Assembly: GCF_014649395.1 (NCBI RefSeq)
Contig: NZ_BMSY01000014.1
Span: 123,385 to 187,384 of the forward strand
From: Streptomyces aureoverticillatus
GTDB lineage: Bacteria > Actinomycetota > Actinomycetes > Streptomycetales > Streptomycetaceae
DNA: 64,000 nt
Direction: 5' to 3'
The translations under genes were made by a program, and so were the position numbers. Under the pieces are notes generated by a model. It saw only the letters and a program-made list of their open reading frames with translations, was not told where the DNA came from and searched no databases. This document shows positions 52,628-60,396 of the stretch, piece after piece (position 1 is the first letter of the stretch; each line of letters begins with the position of its first letter).

Positions 52628-53929
52628 GTGGCCGCGACCCCGGCGCCCCCCACGGCGCCCCCGAAGCCGACGTGGGACCCGAGGAAGGTCGAGGCGCCCT
52701 TCCCGTGGCTGCGCCCCACCATCCGCATAAGGCTCACGCTGCTGTACGGCGGGATGTTCCTGATCGCGGGCATCCTGCTGCTCTCGATCATCTATCTGCT
52801 GGCCGCGCAGGCCCTGAACACCGGCAACGAACCGCTGTTCAAGATCGTGGGCGGCCGGGAGATCAAGGTGACCAGCGACAACTGTCAGCAGGCAGCCACG
52901 GGCAATCTGACGCTCTCCGAGTTCAACGCCGCGATCAGCGCCTGCACCGACCACCAGCGCCAGGTCGCCCTGGACAACCTCCTGAGCCGCTCGCTGCTCG
53001 CGCTGCTCGGCCTCGCCGTCATCGCCTTCGCCTTCGGGTACGCGATGGCGGGCCGCGTCCTGTCCCCGCTCGGCCGCATCACGCGCACGGCCCGCAGGGT
53101 GGCCGGCACGGACCTGAGCCGCCGCATCGAACTGGACGGCCCCGACGACGAGTTGAAGGAGCTGTCGGACACCTTCGACGAGATGCTGGACCGCCTGGAG
53201 CGCGCCTTCACCGCCCAGCAGCGCTTCGTCGGCAACGCCTCGCACGAACTGCGCACCCCGCTCGCGATCAATCGCACGCTCCTCGAAGTGCACCTGTCCG
53301 ACCCCGGCGCACCCGTGGAGCTGCAGCAGCTCGGCAAGACACTGCTGGCCACCAACGAGCGCAGCGAGCAGCTCGTGGAGGGCCTGCTGCTGCTCGCCCG
53401 CAGCGACAACCAGCTCGTCGAGCGCAAGCCCGTCGACCTCGCCGAGGTCGCCAACCGCGCCGTGGACCAGGCGCGGGCGGAGGCCGACGAGAAGGGCGTC
53501 GAGATCCGCGGCGAGCGGGGCCTGGTGGTGGTCCAGGGCAACGGCGTCCTGCTGGAGCGCATCGCGCTGAACCTGGTGCAGAACGCCGTTCGCTACAACG
53601 TGAAGAGTGAAGAGGGGCAGGGCGAAGCCCTTCAGAACAAGGGCGGTGGCGGGAGACGGGAGGGCGGCTGGGTCGAGGTCACCACCGAGGCCCAGCACGG
53701 GCAGGCCGTCCTCGTGGTGACCAACACCGGCCCCGTCGTGCCCGCGTACGAGATCGACAACCTCTTCGAGCCCTTCCGCAGGCTCCGCACGGAGCGCACG
53801 GGCAGCGACAAGGGCGTGGGTCTCGGCCTGTCCATCGCCCGGTCGGTGGCGCGTGCCCACGGGGGCCGTATCATCGCGGAGCCGCGCGAGGGGGGTGGCC
53901 TCGTGATGCGAGTCACCCTGCCGATCTGA
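52628..53929 (+). CDS. cutS: CutS, sensor histidine kinase
   Basis: 433 residues from GTG 52628. TM1 at ~36-60, a short extracytoplasmic loop (~61-120) with two cysteines, C86 (SDNCQQAA) and C106 (ISACTDH), TM2 at ~121-142, then HAMP (~143-195). H-box FVGNASHELRTPL with H206. N-box NLVQNAVRYN near 316-324. A Gly/Glu/Lys-rich insert at ~325-347 (VKSEEGQGEALQNKGGGGRREGG) follows, which lies between the N-box and the next strand. G-box GSDKGVGLGLSIARSVAR. The cysteine pair outside the membrane could form a disulfide that senses redox state. It is four bases downstream of cutR. Confidence 0.95.
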   Translation: MAATPAPPTAPPKPTWDPRKVEAPFPWLRPTIRIRLTLLYGGMFLIAGILLLSIIYLLAAQALNTGNEPLFKIVGGREIKVTSDNCQQAATGNLTLSEFNAAISACTDHQRQVALDNLLSRSLLALLGLAVIAFAFGYAMAGRVLSPLGRITRTARRVAGTDLSRRIELDGPDDELKELSDTFDEMLDRLERAFTAQQRFVGNASHELRTPLAINRTLLEVHLSDPGAPVELQQLGKTLLATNERSEQLVEGLLLLARSDNQLVERKPVDLAEVANRAVDQARAEADEKGVEIRGERGLVVVQGNGVLLERIALNLVQNAVRYNVKSEEGQGEALQNKGGGGRREGGWVEVTTEAQHGQAVLVVTNTGPVVPAYEIDNLFEPFRRLRTERTGSDKGVGLGLSIARSVARAHGGRIIAEPREGGGLVMRVTLPI

Positions 53930-54322
53930 GATGCTGCCGCGGAAGCGGCAGGATGTTCGCTTTGCGCGGAATTTTCGGGACCTGATCCCCGAAGATTCCT
54001 GTGTGATCGATCACAGGGGCGAATTTTCGGCCATCTACTCTCCGTGACCGCTGAAGTCGCCGGAAAGCCGGGAAAATCCGGGTTTTCGGGGGTCTTGATC
54101 ACGGGAAGTACACGGGGTGGCGCCCGTGAAGTGCGACATTCGGACCGTGTACGGTCCCGATCGCCATCCAAACCGATCACCTCTTCAGGGGTGCGGTTGG
54201 GTGTCGATTGAGTAACAGACCTTGATGTGAGGCAAAATCTCCGCCTCAGGTCGGGCACAAGTCCGGCCTCTCACGCGTTACGTGCGCTGAGACACCGCAG
54301 ACACCCAGAGGGGGAGAGCGAC
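53930..54322. promoter_or_regulatory. 393-bp region between cutS and the DUF4193 gene
   Basis: It holds a perfect 14-bp palindrome TGTGATCGATCACA (54002-54015), which resembles a CRP-type site although the spacer is four bases rather than six. TTCGGG/CCCGAA arms (about 53974-53992) form a small hairpin just before it. The word ATTTTCGG occurs several times. No gene is supported. Confidence 0.55.
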
Positions 54323-54619
54323 ATGGCAACGGACTACGACACCCCACGCAAGACCGATGACGACCTCAACGAGGACAGCATCGAGGAACTCAAGGCGAGG
54401 CGGAACGACAAGTCGACCTCGACCGTCGACGTCGACGAGTTCGAGGCCGCCGAGGGCCTCGAGCTTCCCGGCGCCGACCTGTCCAACGAGGAGCTCGCCG
54501 TGCGCGTGCTCCCCAAGCAGCAGGACGAGTTCACGTGCATGAGCTGCTTCCTTGTGCACCACCGCAGCCAGCTGGCCAGGGAGAAGAACGGCCAGCCCAT
54601 CTGCCGCGACTGCGACTGA
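54323..54619 (+). CDS. DUF4193 family zinc-finger-like protein
   Basis: 98 residues from ATG 54323 with GGGGGAGAG upstream. The N-terminus is acidic (DDDLNEDSIEELKARRND), and the C-terminus has a zinc ribbon: CMSC (~74-77) and CRDC (~94-97), with HHRSQL between them. The family is confined to actinobacteria and conserved near dut and DUF3710. Function unknown; by form it could be an RNA polymerase- or chromatin-associated accessory protein, which is inference. It stands 13 bp upstream of the next gene, probably in one operon. Confidence 0.9.
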   Translation: MATDYDTPRKTDDDLNEDSIEELKARRNDKSTSTVDVDEFEAAEGLELPGADLSNEELAVRVLPKQQDEFTCMSCFLVHHRSQLAREKNGQPICRDCD

Positions 54620-54632
54620 GGCAGGGTCGGCC

Positions 54633-55664
54633 GTGACAGGCTCGACCCCGCCCAGGAAGCACCGCTTCCAGGACCAGGGAGCGGACGCGGACGTGCCCGA
54701 GCGCGCGTCGGACGACGAGCGGGGCCCTGAGGCCTCGCTCGACTCGGCCGGCGCGGCAGAGCCGGGCGACGGCGCCACGGGGGCACACAAGGCCGCTGAG
54801 GCGGCGTACGAAGCGGTCCCCGCGCCGGTGCGCGGTTCCGCACCGGCCGTGCCGGAGACGTCCGCCCTCGAAGCGGCGGACGCCCTGCGGTACGGGGACG
54901 GCACCACGGCGGAAGACCAGGGGTCCTCGACCAAGGGCCGCAGGTTCGCCGCCGTCACGAACGGATTGAAGAACGGGGCGCGCCGCGGCGGGCGCGGCGC
55001 CAAGGCGGGCATCGGCTATCTCGCCGACCGGATCATCGAGAACGCGCCGCGGGTGCCCGTCCGCGACCTGGCGACGCTCCGCAAGCAGTTCCCGGGCCTA
55101 GGCCCCGAGCAGCTCGCGGACAAGCTCATCGCGGGCGCGGCGAACGCGACCTCCACGGTGGGCGCCGGAGTCGGCGCGGCGGCGATGCTGCCCGTGCCGC
55201 CCGCGATGCCCGCCGAGCTGGCCGCCGAGATCACCGGCGTCGCGGCCATAGAGCTGAAGCTGATCGCCGAGCTGCACGAGGTCTACGGGCGACGGCCCGA
55301 GGGCAACCTCAAGGAGCGCAGCACGGCGTATCTGCGCGCCTGGACCGAGGAGCGCGGCATCGACGTGGCCAAGCCCACGTCGATCAACGCGGCCCTCGGC
55401 GGCCACATGAAGCGCGAGCTGCGACAGCAGATCATGAAGCGGATGGTGCGGAACCTGCCGAACCTGCTGCCCTTCATGGTGGGCGCGGCCGTCGGTGCCG
55501 TGATGAACCGCAGGGACACGAAGAAGCTCGCCGAGCGGGTGCGCAGCGACTTGCGTCGGGCTCAGGTGCCGTGGGATGCGCTCGCCGGACTGCCTCCGCT
55601 GGAGGCGCCCGTCGATCCGCTGCATCTGGGGCCGAAAGGGAAGCCCAAGGAACTCGGGGGCTGA
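54633..55664 (+). CDS. EcsC-like conserved protein of unknown function
   Basis: 343 residues from GTG 54633. Residues 1-100 are acidic and Ala/Gly-rich. From ~110 on it has EcsC-like features: GAGVGAAAMLPVPPAMPAELAAEITGVAAIELKLIAELHEVYG (~170-215) and LPFMVGAAVGAVMNRRDTKKLAERVRSDLRRA (~285-315). These are hydrophobic helices that probably contact membranes. The charge pattern RRGGRGAKAGIGYLADRIIENAPR suggests binding to acidic lipids. It is probably co-transcribed with DUF4193. A hairpin (CCCGCCTTG-CGG-CAAGGCGGG, 55674-55694) follows directly. Role unknown. Confidence 0.7.
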   Translation: MTGSTPPRKHRFQDQGADADVPERASDDERGPEASLDSAGAAEPGDGATGAHKAAEAAYEAVPAPVRGSAPAVPETSALEAADALRYGDGTTAEDQGSSTKGRRFAAVTNGLKNGARRGGRGAKAGIGYLADRIIENAPRVPVRDLATLRKQFPGLGPEQLADKLIAGAANATSTVGAGVGAAAMLPVPPAMPAELAAEITGVAAIELKLIAELHEVYGRRPEGNLKERSTAYLRAWTEERGIDVAKPTSINAALGGHMKRELRQQIMKRMVRNLPNLLPFMVGAAVGAVMNRRDTKKLAERVRSDLRRAQVPWDALAGLPPLEAPVDPLHLGPKGKPKELGG

Positions 55665-55894
55665 GGGGCCCGCCCCGCCTTGCGGCAAGGCGGGCGTGGC
55701 CAGGAGGCCGCTGCGGTCGGTTCGGGACGGAGGAGGCCGCCGCGGTTGGTTCGGCACCGCCGGGCTGCCGCGTGGGGGCCGAGCGCCGCTGCGGCGGGGA
55801 AAGAACTCGGCTCCGCCGAAAGAACTCGGCTCCGCCGACGGAAACCCCGGCTGCGCCGACAGGCATCTCGGCCCGCCGACGAGCCTTCGAGACG
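55665..55894. repeat. Degenerate 18-20 bp repeats and a terminator hairpin in the gap before DUF3093
   Basis: The hairpin at 55674-55694 has a 9-bp perfect stem. AAGAACTCGGCTCCGCCG occurs twice in tandem (from 55801), then two diverged copies follow to ~55880. The gap is between converging genes. Confidence 0.7.
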
Positions 55895-56341
55895 CTACGC
55901 CGCGCGCACGGCCTTCAGTGCCGCCGCCAGGGCCTCGGGGTTCCGGGTCGAGACGTACACGTACGGAGTGGGGTCCTCGGGATCCGTGACCTTTATCCGC
56001 AGCGCCGTCGGGATGTAGCTGCGCAGCAGCATGAACGCGCGCGGGTCCGCCTTGTGGGTGCGCCAGGCGCGCGCCTCGGCCTCGTCCAGGGGCTCGGCCT
56101 CGCCCAGGGCCGTCACCGGGATCTTCGCCTCGCCCGCGACCAGGGAGCCCGCCACGACGCGGATCCGCACCGAGCCGTACGCGCTGGTGAGGACCGCCGC
56201 GAGCGCCGTCCCGCCGACCAGGCCGCCGAGCAGCGGCAGGGTGCCGAACGGGAGCATCGTCAGGCCCGCACCGATACCGACGAGGACCGAGACGAGCCAC
56301 CACGAACGGGGCGCGGTGAGGCGTTCTTCGTAAGGCTGCAT
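55895..56341 (-). CDS. DUF3093 family membrane protein
   Basis: 148 residues from ATG 56341 (QPYEERLTAPRSWW start typical of the family). Two TM helices at ~14-60 (WWLVSVLVGIGAGLTMLPFGTLPLLGGLVGGTALAAVLTS). A soluble domain follows: IRVVAGSLVAGEAKIPVTALGEAEPLDEAEARAWRTHKADPRAFMLLRSYIPTALRIKVTDPEDPTPYVYVSTRNPEALAAAL. The family is conserved next to dut in actinobacteria and may mark the same chromosomal neighbourhood, with no known activity. It is divergent from the thioesterase gene, 58 bp apart. Confidence 0.9.
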   Translation of the reverse strand: MQPYEERLTAPRSWWLVSVLVGIGAGLTMLPFGTLPLLGGLVGGTALAAVLTSAYGSVRIRVVAGSLVAGEAKIPVTALGEAEPLDEAEARAWRTHKADPRAFMLLRSYIPTALRIKVTDPEDPTPYVYVSTRNPEALAAALKAVRAA

Positions 56342-56399
56342 GAAGCCAAGCTTGGCATGGTGCGCGACGGCCGCTGACGCGGAGGTAAGGTCTGCGCCT

Positions 56400-56984
56400 G
56401 TGAGTGGTACATCAGCAGCTCTGACGCCCCCGGCGGACGCCATACCGCCCGTCCGCCACCCGGACGCGCCCGCGCCCGGCGAGCTCATCGGCGCGCACTA
56501 TGAACACTGCTTCGGATGCGGGGCGGGGCAGGCCCACGGGCTGCACCTGGAGGCGCGGGCCGGCGAAGGCGTCGCCATCACCGCCGAGTTCACCGTGCGC
56601 GAGGCGCACCAGGGCGCCCCGGGCCTCGCCCACGGCGGCGTGCTGGCCACCGCGCTCGACGAGACGCTCGGCTCCCTGAACTGGCTGCTGCGGGTGATCG
56701 CGGTGACCGGGCGCCTCGAGACGGACTTCGTGCGGCCGGTTCCGGTCGGCACCGTCCTCTTCCTGGAGGCCGAGGTGACCGCCGTGGCCGGACGGAAGAT
56801 CTACTCCACCGCCACCGGCCGGGTCGGCGGACCCGACGGCCCCGTCGCCGTGCGTGCCGACGCCCTCTTCATCGAGGTCAAGGTGGACCACTTCATCGAC
56901 AACGGCCGCCCGGAGGAGATCCGTGCGGCCATGAACGACCCGGACCAGATCCGGCGCGCCCGCGCCTTCGAGGTGAACCCGTGA
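56400..56984 (+). CDS. PaaI-type thioesterase (hotdog fold)
   Basis: 194 residues from GTG 56400. TAAGGT (56386-56391) eight bases upstream could be a -10 for a leaderless mRNA; GGAGGT at 56381 is too far for a normal ribosome-binding site. Hotdog domain with HGGVLATALDETLGSLNW (catalytic His-Gly-Gly motif and central helix) and FVRPVPVGTVLFLEAEVTAVAGRKIYSTATG. A Cys-rich start (HCFGCGAGQAHGLHL) matches the PaaI subgroup that acts on CoA thioesters. It overlaps dut by four bases (GTGA), so they form an operon. Confidence 0.87.
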   Translation: MSGTSAALTPPADAIPPVRHPDAPAPGELIGAHYEHCFGCGAGQAHGLHLEARAGEGVAITAEFTVREAHQGAPGLAHGGVLATALDETLGSLNWLLRVIAVTGRLETDFVRPVPVGTVLFLEAEVTAVAGRKIYSTATGRVGGPDGPVAVRADALFIEVKVDHFIDNGRPEEIRAAMNDPDQIRRARAFEVNP

Positions 56985-57511
56985 CCCACCCTGCCCCCTT
57001 GGACGTGCTGATCAGGCGCGTCGACCCCGATGTACCGCTGCCGGCGTACGCGCAGCCCGGCGATGCCGGTGCCGATGTGCGGACGACCGAGGCGTGCGAA
57101 CTCGCCCCCGGTGAACGGGCGGTGCTGCCGACCGGGGTGTCCATCGCGCTGCCCGAGGGGTACGCGGCCTTCGTGCACCCCCGGTCGGGCCTCGCCGCCC
57201 GCTGCGGTGTCGCCATGGTGAATGCCCCGGGGACGATTGATGCCGGGTACCGTGGGGAGATCAAGGTGATCGTGGTGAATCTCGACCCGCGCGAGAGCGT
57301 GCGGTTCGAGCGCTTCGACCGGATTGCCCAACTGGTTGTCCAACAGGTCGAGAAGGTGCGCTTCCAGGAGGTGGCGGAGCTTCCCGGCTCGGTGCGGGCC
57401 GAGGGGGGATTCGGGTCCACCGGAGGCCATGCCGCCGTGGGCGTCAGCGCGGGTGAACAAACGGGTGGGAATCGATACGCGTCGGTCGTATCCGACCGGG
57501 AAGGACAGTGA
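56981..57511 (+). CDS. dut: Deoxyuridine 5'-triphosphate nucleotidohydrolase (dUTPase)
   Basis: 176 residues from GTG 56981. The five trimeric dUTPase motifs are present: GDAGADVRT (1), HPRSGLAARCGV (2), NAPGTIDAGYRGEIKVI with the catalytic Asp (3), RIAQLVVQQV (4), and the C-terminal AEGGFGSTGGH (5) that closes over the substrate. It converts dUTP to dUMP, keeping uracil out of DNA. The 20-residue C-terminal tail (GVSAGEQTGG) is longer than usual. It starts in the overlap with the thioesterase gene and is followed one base later by DUF3710. Confidence 0.95.
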   Translation: MTHPAPLDVLIRRVDPDVPLPAYAQPGDAGADVRTTEACELAPGERAVLPTGVSIALPEGYAAFVHPRSGLAARCGVAMVNAPGTIDAGYRGEIKVIVVNLDPRESVRFERFDRIAQLVVQQVEKVRFQEVAELPGSVRAEGGFGSTGGHAAVGVSAGEQTGGNRYASVVSDREGQ

Positions 57512-57512
57512 C

Positions 57513-58283
57513 GTGTTCGGACGTCGCAAGAAGAGCAGTGCCGCCGAGGACGCGGCGGGCGAGGCCGAGCAGGTCGTCGACGGCACCGGGAACGATGAAG
57601 AGGGCGTAGCGGGCGGCGAGCCGCAGCGCGTGCGCCTCGAGCCCGAGCCGCGCCCCGACGGTCCGTGGGACGTCTCCGAGGTCCGCGATCCCGGCGAGGG
57701 CCGGGTGGACCTGGGCGGCCTCTTCGTGCCGGGGGTGGAGGGCATGGAGCTGCGGGTGGAGGTCGCCGGCGACGCGATCGTCGCGGCCACCGTCGTGCTC
57801 CAGGACAGCGCCGTCCAGCTCCAGGGCTTCGCCGCCCCCAAGCGCGAGGGCATCTGGGGCGAGGTCCGTGAGGAGATCGCCTCCGGCATCACGCAGCAGG
57901 GCGGTGTCATCGACGAGGTCGAGGGGCCGCTCGGCTGGGAGCTGCGCGCGCAGGTGCCGGTGCAGCTGCCGGACGGCACGGGTGGCTTCCAGGTGGTCAG
58001 GTTCGTGGGCGTGGACGGTCCGCGCTGGTTCCTGCGCGGCGTGATCTCCGGCCAGGGGGCCGTGCAGCCGGGGGCCGCGGGTCTGCTCGAGCAGATCTTC
58101 CGGGACACGGTCGTGGTCCGCGGCGACGGCCCGATGGCCCCGCGCGACCCGATCGTCCTGAAGCTGCCGGACGACGCGCAGATGGTGCCCGAGGGCGTCC
58201 AGCAGGAGGACCAGGAGACCTCCCGGTTCTCCGGCGGCATGGGCCAGCTCGCGCGCGGGCCGGAAATCACCGAAGTGCGCTGA
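57513..58283 (+). CDS. DUF3710 family protein
   Basis: 256 residues from GTG 57513 (AAGGA eight bases upstream). N-terminus is basic then acidic low complexity (FGRRKKSSAAEDAAGEAEQ). The conserved domain (~50-245) includes RVDLGGLFVPGVEGMELRVEV, REGIWGEVREEIASGITQQGGVIDEVEGPLGWELRA, and RWFLRGVISGQGAVQPGAAGLLEQIFRDTVVVRG. No TM helix, no known activity. It is part of the thioesterase-dut operon by spacing. A stem-loop at 58367-58403 ends the unit. Confidence 0.9.
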   Translation: MFGRRKKSSAAEDAAGEAEQVVDGTGNDEEGVAGGEPQRVRLEPEPRPDGPWDVSEVRDPGEGRVDLGGLFVPGVEGMELRVEVAGDAIVAATVVLQDSAVQLQGFAAPKREGIWGEVREEIASGITQQGGVIDEVEGPLGWELRAQVPVQLPDGTGGFQVVRFVGVDGPRWFLRGVISGQGAVQPGAAGLLEQIFRDTVVVRGDGPMAPRDPIVLKLPDDAQMVPEGVQQEDQETSRFSGGMGQLARGPEITEVR

Positions 58284-58366
58284 CGTTCCGGCCACGGCCG
58301 GGGTGGTCCCGGCCGCCACAGAGGCGCCCGATCGGTGCGCCGAGCCGGGCGAATAAGTTGTGGGCC

Positions 58367-58403
58367 GATGGGCCGCACTCCCTTGTCGGGGGTGCGGCCC
58401 ATC
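58367..58403 (+). terminator. Terminator of the thioesterase-dut-DUF3710 operon
   Basis: GATGGGCCGCAC (58367-58378) with its perfect complement at 58392-58403 and a loop rich in C and G runs that can extend the stem; GTGTTTT follows. Confidence 0.88.
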
Positions 58404-58553
58404 CGTGTTTTCCCAGGTTGGAACGGGGCGCGTAAGAGAGTCGTCAATGCGGCGCCAAAGCCCGTATGGGAGGCGTCAACGGCGATCGAAACCTGCCAAC
58501 GAAGCGGTTTCCTCAACACGTCAGTAATTCCGAATCTCATCTAGGAGCACACG

Positions 58554-58637
58554 ATGGCCGACGTGGCCTTCGTCGTCACCACGATCGCGGTCTTCGCGCT
58601 GGTGGCACTCGTCGCCAAGGGGGTGGCGAAGCTGTGA
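58554..58637 (+). CDS. Small membrane peptide leading the kdp operon (27 aa)
   Basis: 27 residues from ATG 58554 with GGAG seven bases upstream. The peptide is a single hydrophobic helix (VAFVVTTIAVFALVALVAKG) with a basic end. Its stop overlaps the kdpF GTG (GTGA), so it is the first gene of the operon. It is not KdpF itself. I recall similar short peptides in other Streptomyces kdp operons, but no name is established. A role as a lipid-like subunit or a regulator of the complex is inference. Confidence 0.75.
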   Translation: MADVAFVVTTIAVFALVALVAKGVAKL

Positions 58638-58723
58638 CCGCCGAAAACATCGTCGGCCTCGTCGTGGCCGTCGCCCTGCTGGGCTACCTCGTCCTCGCCC
58701 TTGTGTTCCCGGAGAGGTTCTGA
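58634..58723 (+). CDS. kdpF: KdpF, small subunit of the K+-transporting ATPase
   Basis: 29 residues from GTG 58634. One TM helix (ENIVGLVVAVALLGYLVLAL) ending PERF, the usual KdpF pattern. It stabilises the KdpABC complex in the membrane. Start chosen by overlap with the preceding peptide; kdpA begins nine bases after the stop. Confidence 0.88.
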   Translation: MTAENIVGLVVAVALLGYLVLALVFPERF

Positions 58724-58731
58724 GTCAAGAA

Positions 58732-60396
58732 ATGAGTCCCGTCCTCGCTGGTGTGCTCCAGCTGCTCGCGCTCATCGCCGCGCTGGCCCTCGCATACCGT
58801 CCGCTCGGCGACTACATGGCCAAGGTCTACTCCTCCGACAAGCACCTGCGTGTCGAGAAGTGGATCTACAAGGGCATCGGCGCCAACCCCAACACCGAGA
58901 TGCGCTGGCCCGCCTATCTGCGCGGCGTGCTCGCGTTCTCCGCGGTCAGCGTGCTGTTCCTGTACCTGCTGCAGCGCCTGCAGGGCTCGCTGCCCGGCTC
59001 CCTCGGCTTCAAGGCCATCGACCCGGACCAGGCGTTCAACACGGCCGCCTCCTTCGCCGCCAACACCAACTGGCAGTCGTACTACGGCGAGCAGGCCATG
59101 GGCCACGTCGTGCAGACCGGTGGCCTCGCGGTGCAGAACTTCGTCTCCGCCGCCGTCGGCATCGCCGTCGCCGTGGCGCTGGTACGCGGCTTCGCGCGCT
59201 CGCGCACCGGTGAACTCGGCAACTTCTGGGCCGACCTGGTGCGTGGTGTCGTACGCATTCTGATCCCGATCTCCGTGATCGGCGCGATCGTGCTGGTCGC
59301 CTGTGGCGCGATCCAGAACTTCTCCGGCATCCACGAGGTCGGCCAGTTCATGGGCGGCGAGCAGCAGTGGAACGGTGGCGCGGTCGCTTCCCAGGAAGTC
59401 ATCAAGGAACTGGGCACGAACGGTGGCGGCTATTTCAACGCCAACTCCGCCCACCCGTTCGAAAACCCGAATCCGATCTCGAACCTTTTTGAGATCTTCC
59501 TGATCCTGGTGATCCCGTTCGCCCTGACCCGGACCTTCGGCAAGATGGTCGGCTCCATCAAGCAGGGCTACGCGATCCTCGCCACGATGGCGACGATCTG
59601 GCTCGGCTTCATCGCGCTGATGATGTGGACCGAGTTCCACCACGGCGGCCCGGCCTTCGACCTCGCCGGCGGCGCGATGGAGGGCAAGGAGACCCGGTTC
59701 GGCATCGGCGGCTCCGCGATCTTCTCGGTGTCCACCACGCTCACCTCGACCGGCGCGGTGAACTCCTTCCACTCCTCCAACACCGGTTTCGGCGGCGGCA
59801 TCGACCTGCTGGGCATGCAGCTCGGCGAGATCGCGCCCGGTGGTACCGGATCCGGCCTCTACGGCATGCTGATCATGGCGATCATCGCCGTCTTCATCGC
59901 GGGTCTCATGGTCGGCCGTACGCCGGAGTACCTGGGCAAGAAGATCGGCACCCGCGAGATCAAGCTCGCGGCCTGCTACATCCTCGTCACGCCCGCGCTC
60001 GTGCTCGGCTTCACCGGCGCCTCGATGGCGATGGACACGCCGAAGAACTCGATGACCAACAGCGGGGCCCACGGATTCTCCGAGATCCTGTACGCCTTCA
60101 CGTCCGGGGCCAACAACAACGGTTCGGCCTTCGCGGGTCTGAACGCGGACACGCAGTGGTTCAACACCACGATCGGTCTCGCGATGCTGCTCGGCCGGTT
60201 CCTGCCGATGGTGTTCGTCCTCGCGCTCGCCGGTTCGCTGGCCGAGCAGAAGCCGATCCCGAAGACGGCGGGCACGCTCCGTACGGAGAAGCCGCTGTTC
60301 ACCGGGTTGCTGGTCGGCACCATCATGATCATTACCGGTCTGACGTACTTCCCGGCGCTCGCGCTCGGGCCCCTCGCGGAGGGGCTCGCGTCATGA
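58732..60396 (+). CDS. kdpA: KdpA, potassium-binding subunit of the K+-transporting ATPase
   Basis: 554 residues. Ten or more TM helices. The four selectivity-filter-like motifs are visible, for example KELGTNGGGYFNANSAHPFENPN, then STTLTSTGAVNSFHSS and TSGANNNGSAFAGLN. It captures K+ from outside with high affinity and passes it to KdpB. Its last codons overlap the kdpB start (ATGA). Expression of kdp is normally controlled by KdpDE at low K+; kdpD is at the right edge. Confidence 0.97.
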   Translation: MSPVLAGVLQLLALIAALALAYRPLGDYMAKVYSSDKHLRVEKWIYKGIGANPNTEMRWPAYLRGVLAFSAVSVLFLYLLQRLQGSLPGSLGFKAIDPDQAFNTAASFAANTNWQSYYGEQAMGHVVQTGGLAVQNFVSAAVGIAVAVALVRGFARSRTGELGNFWADLVRGVVRILIPISVIGAIVLVACGAIQNFSGIHEVGQFMGGEQQWNGGAVASQEVIKELGTNGGGYFNANSAHPFENPNPISNLFEIFLILVIPFALTRTFGKMVGSIKQGYAILATMATIWLGFIALMMWTEFHHGGPAFDLAGGAMEGKETRFGIGGSAIFSVSTTLTSTGAVNSFHSSNTGFGGGIDLLGMQLGEIAPGGTGSGLYGMLIMAIIAVFIAGLMVGRTPEYLGKKIGTREIKLAACYILVTPALVLGFTGASMAMDTPKNSMTNSGAHGFSEILYAFTSGANNNGSAFAGLNADTQWFNTTIGLAMLLGRFLPMVFVLALAGSLAEQKPIPKTAGTLRTEKPLFTGLLVGTIMIITGLTYFPALALGPLAEGLAS

